Assembly: GCA_029939545.1 (NCBI GenBank)
Contig: JAOZSS010000012.1
Coordinates: 1 to 25,275, forward strand
From: Kiritimatiellia bacterium
GTDB taxonomy: Bacteria > Verrucomicrobiota > Kiritimatiellia > UBA8416 > JABMPJ01
DNA length: 25,275 bases
Reading direction: 5' to 3'
A program made the translations under genes and the position numbers. Below, piece after piece: positions 7,263 to 13,448 of the stretch (within the stretch, counting starts at the first letter, position 1; the number at the start of each line of letters is the position of its first letter). The notes beneath the pieces are model-generated. The model saw only the letters and a list, made by a program, of their open reading frames with translations, was not told the DNA's origin and searched no databases.

Positions 7263-7313
7263 GTGTAGGGCCGCCGACGCGTGGCGCTGGCCGCACACGG
7301 TGCGGCCCTACAC
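7263..7313. terminator. Inverted repeat between convergent genes: likely bidirectional terminator or palindromic repeat
   Basis: GTGTAGGGCCGC (7263-7274) and GCGGCCCTACAC (7302-7313) are perfect complements around a 27-nt GC-rich loop. The repeat lies in the 103-bp gap between two converging genes, which suits a terminator, but there is no T-run on either side. The TGTAGGGCCGC core resembles palindromic intergenic repeats dispersed in many bacterial genomes, so it may be a copy of such a family. Confidence 0.55.
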
Positions 7314-7337
7314 GGCAAGCACCGCGTGTCTATGCGC

Positions 7338-8636
7338 CTACGCAGTCTTGGCTTCTGGCTTGACGGTTATCATCTCCCTGCAGCGCATGGGAATGTAAGT
7401 CGCCAGACGTCGATCAACGAACCGCGGGGCGATACGAGCGAAGCGCTCGCCTCCTGCCGTCATCCCCTCCCCAACGAACGGCTGCGCGTAGCGGATGAAG
7501 TCGTCGGTGACGTCGATGCCGTCGTCAGTGATCCAGGCGGCAGGCAGAGGGCGGAACGAGTTGGCAATTTTCTCCAACGGCGCATGGCCGTATTCAGCGC
7601 GATACGTGTCGCCCGCTGCACGCACGATTGTGGCCATGAACCCGGTCCCCTGCTCCATCGCCACCTCAACCGCGTGACGGCCAACGGCAAGGGCTTCGTC
7701 GCGGTCGACCGGCGACTGGTGGGCCGACATGGAACGCTGCAAGACGCCCGGCACCTGCCAGGTGGCCTGCCCGCGTGCGGCAAGTCCATGGTCGTTGAGA
7801 TAGCCGGCCACCACCTGCGCCGCACAGGTTTTGCTGGCGCCGTACTCGATGTGCCCGAACCCGTCGTGGGCTTCGCCGAGCTCACCCACATCGAATCCTT
7901 CACTCACAACCACGATGCAGCGGGCCGTGGCACGGAGCTGTCGGTTAACGTTCTCATGCAGCGACTCGAGCGTATGGTGCGCCTCGGCCATGTAGATCTG
8001 GAGTGGCATCTCGCGCGACGGGTCGGCCAGCCGGGCGGCGGCGGGGATAAATCCCGCCTTGCGTCCCATTGCCTGCAATACGGAGACGCACTCTGAGGGA
8101 CACATCCCCCGGTTCTCCTCGTTCGTGTCACGAATGATGCCGGCCCAGTAGCGCGCGGTGCTGCCGTAGCCGGGGGTGTGATCGAGAAACTTGAAGTCGG
8201 GATCGCCGACATCATTGTCTATGGTTTTCGGCACGCCTGTGCAGCTCACATCGAGTCCCTTCGCATGGGCCAGGTCGGATACCTTGTGAGCGGTGTCCAT
8301 CGAATCGTTGCCACCGATATAGAAGAAATAGCCAATATCGTGAGCGCGGAACACCTCGATGATGCGGTCGAAGTCCTCGTCCTGCTCCGACGTGAGCTTG
8401 TAGCGGCAGGTCCCGATCGCACCCGAAGCAGGGGTGTGCTTGAGGAGGGCAATCTCCTCCGGATCCTGAGCGTAGAGATCAATCAGCTCCTCGTTGAGTA
8501 CGCCCTCAATACCGTGCCAGGCGGCATAGAGCGTCTGAATGCGGCCCGGATAGGCGCGGCATCCTTCGATGACGCCCTGCAGCGAAGCGTTAATGACCGG
8601 TGACGGGCCGCCTGACTGGGCTACCAATGCGTTCAT
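7338..8636 (-). CDS. pfp: PPi-dependent 6-phosphofructokinase
   Basis: 432 aa. It interconverts fructose 6-phosphate and fructose 1,6-bisphosphate using pyrophosphate, in cytoplasmic glycolysis/gluconeogenesis. The PFK fold is shown by A-Q-S-G-G-P-S-P-V-I-N-A (residues 6-17), G-G-N-D-S-M-D-T-A (108-116), G-V-P-K-T-I-D-N-D (134-142) and M-G-R-K-A-G-F. Two positions that distinguish PPi- from ATP-dependent enzymes both read the PPi way: Asp111 in G-G-N-D-S and Lys137 in P-K-T-I-D-N-D. The start follows the stop of the alkyltransferase gene by only 2 nt, with GGAG 9 nt before the ATG, so it is co-transcribed and probably translationally coupled. Phosphate donor specificity is inferred from sequence only. 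Confidence 0.9.
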   Translation of the reverse strand: MNALVAQSGGPSPVINASLQGVIEGCRAYPGRIQTLYAAWHGIEGVLNEELIDLYAQDPEEIALLKHTPASGAIGTCRYKLTSEQDEDFDRIIEVFRAHDIGYFFYIGGNDSMDTAHKVSDLAHAKGLDVSCTGVPKTIDNDVGDPDFKFLDHTPGYGSTARYWAGIIRDTNEENRGMCPSECVSVLQAMGRKAGFIPAAARLADPSREMPLQIYMAEAHHTLESLHENVNRQLRATARCIVVVSEGFDVGELGEAHDGFGHIEYGASKTCAAQVVAGYLNDHGLAARGQATWQVPGVLQRSMSAHQSPVDRDEALAVGRHAVEVAMEQGTGFMATIVRAAGDTYRAEYGHAPLEKIANSFRPLPAAWITDDGIDVTDDFIRYAQPFVGEGMTAGGERFARIAPRFVDRRLATYIPMRCREMITVKPEAKTA

Positions 8637-8638
8637 AC

Positions 8639-9199
8639 CTATCGACTCCGGTAACTGACCTGTGCTTCGGAAACCTTGCCCCGGGCATCGGGAACAACAC
8701 CTTCCTGTGCAAGCAGGGCTCGTTTCATATCAACACCACCGCCGTAGGAGCCCACTGTGAGGTCGGCCCGTATGACACGATGGCAGGGGATCATCAGCGG
8801 AAAAGGGTTGGTCGCCATCGCATTGCCCACCGCCCGGGCACCGCCGGGTCTATCCAGATGCGCGGCGATCCCCCCGTACGTCGCCACGTGTCCCTGAACT
8901 ATGTTGTGTGTCGCACGAAGGACGCGCTGATGAAACGGCCCGCACCGGTCCAGCGCCAAGAGGTCGAGCGCGAACTCGACATCCGCGCCATCGAGAAACG
9001 CAGCGATGCGGGCCGCCACTTCGTCGATCTCATGACAGGAGACTTCGGATGCGTCGGGATAGAGCTCTGCCGCCCTGCGCGAGGCAGATCGCGCGTCCGT
9101 GGTAAGCAACGCCTGCACGAGCATCGGCCCGTCCCCACCGCCGGTCCAGGCGAGTACAACGGGGCCGAAGGGGGCCGGGTCTATGGTCTTCACTTTCAT
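8639..9199 (-). CDS. ogt: Methylated-DNA--protein-cysteine S-methyltransferase
   Basis: 186 aa. It repairs O6-alkylguanine (and O4-alkylthymine) by moving the alkyl group to its own Cys in a suicidal reaction. The active site P-C139-H-R-V-I is intact, preceded by H-V-A-T-Y-G-G-I-A and A-V-G-N-A-M-A-T-N-P-F-P-L-M, and followed by G-S-Y-G-G-G. The N-terminal ~85 residues match the length of the Ogt/AdaB ribonuclease-H-like domain; there is no Ada sensor domain. The ATG at 9199 has no Shine-Dalgarno of its own. Instead a four-codon reading frame with a strong AGGAGG ends 1 nt before it (9201-9215). It is followed after 2 nt by the phosphofructokinase gene, an unusual partner. The gene symbol ogt is used in the family sense. 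Confidence 0.9.
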   Translation of the reverse strand: MKVKTIDPAPFGPVVLAWTGGGDGPMLVQALLTTDARSASRRAAELYPDASEVSCHEIDEVAARIAAFLDGADVEFALDLLALDRCGPFHQRVLRATHNIVQGHVATYGGIAAHLDRPGGARAVGNAMATNPFPLMIPCHRVIRADLTVGSYGGGVDMKRALLAQEGVVPDARGKVSEAQVSYRSR

Positions 9200-9200
9200 G

Positions 9201-9215
9201 TCAGAACCGCAGCAT
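9201..9215 (-). promoter_or_regulatory. Possible four-codon leader ORF (M-L-R-F) coupled to the alkyltransferase
   Basis: On the minus strand AGGAGG (9225-9230) lies 9 nt before an ATG that opens M-L-R-F-stop. The TGA is followed by one base and then the ATG of the alkyltransferase gene at 9199. The real gene lacks a ribosome site of its own, so re-initiation after this mini-ORF is a plausible way to translate it. Confidence 0.35.
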
Positions 9216-9263
9216 ACCCCACGTCCTCCTGTGACCTCAACGCCTTATAATAGCTGTTTTCCG

Positions 9264-9293
9264 TTGACAAGGCTCGTGCTTTACCGCTTTAAT
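9264..9293 (+). promoter_or_regulatory. Sigma70-type promoter of htpG
   Basis: A perfect TTGACA (9264-9269) and TTTAAT (9288-9293, 5 of 6) are 18 nt apart. Transcription would start near 9300, about 26 nt before the ATG. I see no CIRCE-type repeat, so control by HrcA is not indicated. Confidence 0.55.
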
Positions 9294-9325
9294 CCGCCCT
9301 TTTCTGATCAAACACGGGAGTCACA

Positions 9326-11245
9326 ATGTCGAAGAAATCACGCAAATTCAAAACCGATGTCCAGCAACTTCTGGATCTGGTGACCCACTCACTTTATTCC
9401 AAGAAGGAGATCTTCCTGCGCGAACTGATCTCCAACGCGTCCGACGCCATCGATCGCGTCCAATTCGAGGCCCTGACCAACAAGAAGCTTCTCGGCAAGA
9501 AGGAACAGGAGTGGAAGATCAAGATCACGGCGGACAAGAATGCCGGAACCCTCACCATCAGCGACAACGGCATCGGCATGACCGTTGAAGAGGTGGAAAC
9601 CAACATCGGCACGATCGCCAACTCCGGAACCCGTCGCTTTCTCGAAGAGCTGCAGAAGAACAAGAAGACCGCCAACGCCGAGTTCATCGGCCAATTCGGT
9701 GTCGGGTTCTATGCCTCGTTCATGGTGGCCGACAAGGTCACCGTAGTGACCAAGCGTGCCGGCTCGGATGAGTCCGCCGTACGCTGGGTCTCCGCCGGAA
9801 CCGGCTCCTACACGATGGAAGATGCCGACAAGGAAGAGCGCGGTACCGACGTTACGCTTCATCTGCGCGACGACATGAAAACCTTCATCGCTGAGCACGA
9901 GATTCGCCGCATCGTGCGCGAATACTCCGACTACATCAGCTACCCCGTGGTCATGGACATCACCCGTACCGCCAAGGGCGAGAACGAGGGCGATGAAGAG
10001 GTCACCACGACCGAAGAAGAGACGCTCAACTCAATGAAGGCGATCTGGAAGAAGACGCCGTCCGAGGTATCGGAAGAGGAGTACACCGAGTTCTATAAGC
10101 ATGTCGGTCACGATTACACCGATCCGCTTAAGGTCATCCACTATCGCGCCGAAGGCACGGCCGAGTTCCAGGCGCTGCTCTACATCCCCTCGCAGGCGCC
10201 GACGGACCTCTTCTGGCCGGACGCCAAACGCGGCCTGCACCTCTACGTGAAGAACGTCTTCATCAACGACGACTGCGAAGCGCTACTCCCCTCCTACCTG
10301 CGCTTCCTCAAGGGCGTGGTCGACAGCAGCGACCTGCCGCTCAACGTTTCACGTGAAGTACTGCAGGACGACGTGGTGATTCGCCGCATCCGTAAGAGCC
10401 TCGTGACGCGTGTCCTCAAGGAGCTGGCCGAGCTCAAGGAGCGCACGCCCGAGAACTTCCTGACCTTCTACGAGCAGTTTGGAACGGTGATCAAAGAGGG
10501 TGTACACCAGGACTTCGAGAACTACGACAAGCTCAAGGAGCTCCTCCTGTTTGCCTCGTCCACAAGTGAGGAGGGCAAACCCGTTTCCCTGAAGGACTAC
10601 GTCGACCGCATGCCGGAAGGCCAGAAGGAGATTTACTACCTCACCGCCGTCAGCCTGGCACAGGCCACGCATTCGCCTCATCTCGAAGCGCTGAAGGACA
10701 AGGACTACGAGGTCCTCTTCTTCGTCGATGCCATCGACGAGTGGGTGGCCCAGCGACTGACCGAATATGACGGCAAGAAGCTCAAGGCCATCGATCGCGG
10801 CGATATCGATATCCACAGCGACGAAGAGAAGGCTGAGAAAGAAGAGGCGCTCAAGAGCGAGTCGGAGACATACAAGCCGATGATCGAGCTCATCCAGAAA
10901 CATCTGGACGCGGAGATCAAGGAGGTCAAGCTCTCCACCCGCCTGACCGACTCCGCCTGCTGTCTCGTGGCGGACGAGATGGGCATGAACGCCAACATGG
11001 AACGAATCATGAAGGCGATGAACCAGGATGTCCCGCCCGTGAAGCGAATCCTCGAACTGAATCCGAACCACCCGCTCATGCCGAAGTTACTCGCCGAAGT
11101 CGAGAAAGATGCCGCAAGCAGTATCCTGACCGACTATGCCGACCTGCTCTACAACCAGGCGCTCCTGACCGAAGGTTCTGCCATCAAGGATCCGGCCCAC
11201 TTCGGTCAGCTCGTCAGCAAGCTGATGATGGAAGGGCTGGGGTAG
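9326..11245 (+). CDS. htpG: Hsp90-family chaperone HtpG
   Basis: 639 aa, full length for bacterial Hsp90. It is a cytoplasmic ATP-dependent homodimeric chaperone that helps remodel client proteins. The GHKL ATPase domain shows E-L-I-S-N-A-S-D-A-I-D, D-N-G-I-G-M-T, a lid region N-S-G-T-R, and G-Q-F-G-V-G-F-Y-A-S-F. The middle domain has L-Y-V-K-N-V-F-I-N-D-D and the conserved S-D-L-P-L-N-V-S-R-E-x-L-Q, with the arginine that contacts ATP. The C-terminal dimerisation region ends near E-G-S-A-I-K-D-P-A-H-F. GGGAG is 5 nt before the ATG, and a promoter is visible upstream at 9264-9293. It appears to be monocistronic, since two small hairpins follow its stop. Confidence 0.97.
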   Translation: MSKKSRKFKTDVQQLLDLVTHSLYSKKEIFLRELISNASDAIDRVQFEALTNKKLLGKKEQEWKIKITADKNAGTLTISDNGIGMTVEEVETNIGTIANSGTRRFLEELQKNKKTANAEFIGQFGVGFYASFMVADKVTVVTKRAGSDESAVRWVSAGTGSYTMEDADKEERGTDVTLHLRDDMKTFIAEHEIRRIVREYSDYISYPVVMDITRTAKGENEGDEEVTTTEEETLNSMKAIWKKTPSEVSEEEYTEFYKHVGHDYTDPLKVIHYRAEGTAEFQALLYIPSQAPTDLFWPDAKRGLHLYVKNVFINDDCEALLPSYLRFLKGVVDSSDLPLNVSREVLQDDVVIRRIRKSLVTRVLKELAELKERTPENFLTFYEQFGTVIKEGVHQDFENYDKLKELLLFASSTSEEGKPVSLKDYVDRMPEGQKEIYYLTAVSLAQATHSPHLEALKDKDYEVLFFVDAIDEWVAQRLTEYDGKKLKAIDRGDIDIHSDEEKAEKEEALKSESETYKPMIELIQKHLDAEIKEVKLSTRLTDSACCLVADEMGMNANMERIMKAMNQDVPPVKRILELNPNHPLMPKLLAEVEKDAASSILTDYADLLYNQALLTEGSAIKDPAHFGQLVSKLMMEGLG

Positions 11246-11275
11246 GCGGAAGGCGGAAAGTCCCGTATCCTGCCC

Positions 11276-11335
11276 CCTGCGACCTCGCGTCGCAGGTGCA
11301 TGCGATCTCCGTTTCCTGCGACACAAGGTCACAGG
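11276..11335 (+). terminator. Twin hairpins with near-identical stems after htpG
   Basis: CCTGCGAC-CTCGC-GTCGCAGG (11276-11296) and CCTGCGAC-ACAAG-GTCACAGG (11315-11335) are two 21-nt hairpins sharing an 8-nt stem but differing in the loop, 18 nt apart. The second extends outward to GTTTCC/GGGAAAC (11311-11340) with one bulged base. Neither has a T-run, so factor-independent termination is doubtful. They could be 3'-end stabilisers or copies of a small palindromic repeat. The remainder of 11246-11429 shows no gene. Confidence 0.45.
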
Positions 11336-11410
11336 GAAACCGAGAACCGCAGAACGCCTCTGTCGCCAATAAGCTCCCGGCACACCTATTTACCTTGCAA
11401 AGACCGTCAG

Positions 11411-11433
11411 ACATGCTAAATGTACAGGCATGT
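11411..11433. promoter_or_regulatory. Inverted repeat over the start codon of the Rrf2 gene: possible autoregulatory operator
   Basis: ACATGC (11411-11416) and GCATGT (11428-11433) are perfect complements with an 11-nt spacer. The repeat spans the region just before and over the ATG at 11430. A TTGCAA (11395-11400) sits at a reasonable -35 distance from the AT-rich spacer. Rrf2 regulators commonly repress their own genes through dyads of about this span, so autoregulation is a fair inference. Confidence 0.4.
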
Positions 11434-11831
11434 TAACAATGCCTAAGCAGCTTGAGTATGCATTGATGGTACTGGGGGAGATGCATGCGGGGGCGCCGGG
11501 TGAGCTTTTTGCGGCCCGCGCGCTGTGCGACAAGCTTGATATTCCATTTGATGTCGTTTCCAAGGCGCTCCAGCGCATGAAACATGCGGAAATTGTCAGG
11601 TCGGTGCAGGGAAAGTATGGCGGATACCAAGTGATTCGCGACTTGGGACGTCTGCAGCTCAGTGAATTGGCAGAGGTGGTTGTCGGCCCGAATGCGATCG
11701 CCGCGTGCCTCGTTCCCGGCCAGACGTGTAGCCGATCCCCTTCCTGTACCATCCGACAGGCCGTACGGCGACTCGACCAGCGTTTTCAGGAACTCCTGGC
11801 CGATACCACCGTCCTTGACTTGATCGGATAG
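11430..11831 (+). CDS. Rrf2-family Fe-S transcriptional regulator
   Basis: 133 aa, typical length for Rrf2/IscR/NsrR proteins. The N-terminal winged helix-turn-helix covers about residues 8-72 (L-E-Y-A-L-M-V-L-G ... I-P-F-D-V-V-S-K-A-L-Q-R-M ... V-Q-G-K-Y-G-G-Y). Three cysteines, C93, C100 and C106 (C-x6-C-x5-C), sit where IscR and NsrR hold a [2Fe-2S] or [4Fe-4S] cluster, so it probably senses Fe-S status, nitric oxide or redox state. An in-frame ATG three codons later (11439) is an equally good start; neither has a strong Shine-Dalgarno. A dyad overlaps the start. The gene is followed in the same direction by a sensor kinase 88 nt away. Which ligand or cluster it binds cannot be read from the sequence. 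Confidence 0.88.
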   Translation: MLTMPKQLEYALMVLGEMHAGAPGELFAARALCDKLDIPFDVVSKALQRMKHAEIVRSVQGKYGGYQVIRDLGRLQLSELAEVVVGPNAIAACLVPGQTCSRSPSCTIRQAVRRLDQRFQELLADTTVLDLIG

Positions 11832-11919
11832 CCCCCTACCTGCCTCAAGCTTGGAAACCGAAACAGGGATCATCCTTTCTCCTTGTCCTGGGCTCCTCTT
11901 CCACGCCATCATGCGGTGT

Positions 11920-13347
11920 ATGGCAACATTTGAGTTGAGGGCACAACATGGCGCGCAGGCCGCCGCACCCACCGGGTGGGCGGGACTTGAGACTCATGAC
12001 CTTCTCCGAAACGCGCAATGGTTCACGCGCATCCGCTGGGCGATTATCGCGGCGCTTGCCTTTGCCTGTACAATGCAGGCGGCTGGACCGGGCCTCTTTA
12101 GACTGGTCGGTGTGCAGCTACCGGTATTTCCACTATCCACAATGGCGCTCGGACTGGCCGCCACGAATCTGCTTCATATTCTACTCCTGAAACGGTGCAC
12201 CGAGACCACTCCTCGCCACATGCTGTTCGGGAATCTCTGGCTCCAGATTCTGCTCGATCTTGCGGCATTGACCGTTCTCGTCCACCTGTCAGGAAGCCTC
12301 ACGACGTTCGTCAGCCTGGCCTATCTCTTCCACATCGTTCTGGCCTGCATCTTCTTCTCCCTGCCCTACAGCCTCCTGGTGACCCTGTTGAGCGGTCTGC
12401 TTTTCCTCTCGGTCGTTGCCATGGAATTGACGGGAGTCCTTTCTCCACGCAGCATGCTCATTAATGCCCCCTCTTGCCCGATCAACATGGTGGCCTCCAT
12501 GCTCCACGCCCTCTCGGCCATCGTGTTCTGGCTGGCGGTCTGGTACCTGGTCGCCTTCATTGCGCAGCAGCTACGCAAACGGGACCGCCAACTGGCCGAA
12601 GCCAACCACCAGCTAACTCTCGCCGAGGAGAAGCACAACCGGCAGGTGCTACGCATCACGCACGACCTGAAAGCGCCTTTCTCCGGCATTGAGAGCAACA
12701 CGTTGCTGCTTCGGACGGTGCACTGGGATCAGCTTTCGGGGCCGGTTCGAGACATCATCGAGCGCATTGAAACGCGCTCGGCGGCCCTGCGGGAGCGCAT
12801 TAAGGACATCCTGACACTGGGCGCGATCAAGTCTGAGGAACAGGCGAATGGCATCAGCATCGAACGGATTGACGTTCCTGTCCTCGTGGCTGGTGTAGTC
12901 AAGGACGTCAAGGATAAGGCCGAGCACCGGGGCATCACGATCGTCACGACCGGAAACGAGGGCTCTGTCTACAGCTCTACTGAACGTCTGAATACACTTT
13001 TGGGCAACCTGGTGGCTAACGCCATCTTCTACTCGCATGACGACGGCACCGTGACCATCACCATCACCGTCGATAGTGACCGGACCGTGACCGTATCCGT
13101 CGCGGACCAGGGGATCGGGATCCGTGAGGAGGCCCTGCCGCATATCTTCGACGAGTATTACCGCACGCGCGAAGCGGCCCAGCACAACAAGATGTCCACC
13201 GGCTTGGGCCTGGCCATCGTTAAGCGCATTGCCGACAATCTCGAAATCAGCATCCGCGTGCACAGCCAACTCGGCCACGGCACAACATTCGACGTGGTGA
13301 TCCCGCGCCGGACAACCCACACAGACCCCGCCACCGCACGCCATTAA
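11920..13347 (+). CDS. Membrane sensor histidine kinase (orphan)
   Basis: About 475 aa. Six predicted membrane helices (roughly residues 35-215) form the input region, with little extracytoplasmic sequence, so it likely senses a membrane or redox signal. A short coiled coil (R-K-R-D-R-Q-L-A-E-A-N-H-Q-L) leads to the HisKA H-box T-H248-D-L-K-A-P-F. The HATPase domain has N-box N-L-V-A-N-A-I-F-Y-S, G1 D-Q-G-I-G-I, F-box F-D-E-Y-Y and G2 G-L-G-L-A-I, all intact. No response regulator is encoded nearby; the upstream neighbour is an Rrf2 regulator. Start is uncertain: ATGs occur at 11911 and 11920 and a TTG at 11851, none with a good ribosome site. 11920 gives the most ordinary N-terminus. Confidence 0.87.
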   Translation: MATFELRAQHGAQAAAPTGWAGLETHDLLRNAQWFTRIRWAIIAALAFACTMQAAGPGLFRLVGVQLPVFPLSTMALGLAATNLLHILLLKRCTETTPRHMLFGNLWLQILLDLAALTVLVHLSGSLTTFVSLAYLFHIVLACIFFSLPYSLLVTLLSGLLFLSVVAMELTGVLSPRSMLINAPSCPINMVASMLHALSAIVFWLAVWYLVAFIAQQLRKRDRQLAEANHQLTLAEEKHNRQVLRITHDLKAPFSGIESNTLLLRTVHWDQLSGPVRDIIERIETRSAALRERIKDILTLGAIKSEEQANGISIERIDVPVLVAGVVKDVKDKAEHRGITIVTTGNEGSVYSSTERLNTLLGNLVANAIFYSHDDGTVTITITVDSDRTVTVSVADQGIGIREEALPHIFDEYYRTREAAQHNKMSTGLGLAIVKRIADNLEISIRVHSQLGHGTTFDVVIPRRTTHTDPATARH

Positions 13348-13356
13348 ACCCTATTT

Positions 13357-13383
13357 CTCTGCGTTCTTTGCATTCTTTTGCGG
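13357..13383. repeat. Three degenerate 9-nt repeats between the kinase gene and dnaE
   Basis: CTCTGCGTT, CTTTGCATT and CTTTTGCGG run head to tail, an imperfect 9-nt period. The array starts 9 nt after the kinase stop. No gene or clear hairpin lies in the 101-nt gap. Confidence 0.5.
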
Positions 13384-13448
13384 CTAATTCTCCCCTGCTT
13401 CCAAAAGTGCTTTCGCTTCCTCAGTTGACCTCGTAAGATAGCGGTCTT

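Noticed and set aside
7281..8096. A 271-codon plus-strand open frame opposite the phosphofructokinase
   Set aside because: It starts inside the terminator-like repeat and has no ribosome site or domain; the opposite strand encodes a clear PFK.
10349..11071. Long open frames on the minus strand opposite htpG (also 9389-9898)
   Set aside because: HtpG is full length with all Hsp90 motifs. The reverse frames are low-complexity Leu/Val/Asp/His-rich products of codon bias.
11920..13347. A complete two-component system
   Set aside because: No receiver-domain protein is encoded next to the kinase; the neighbours are an Rrf2 regulator and dnaE.
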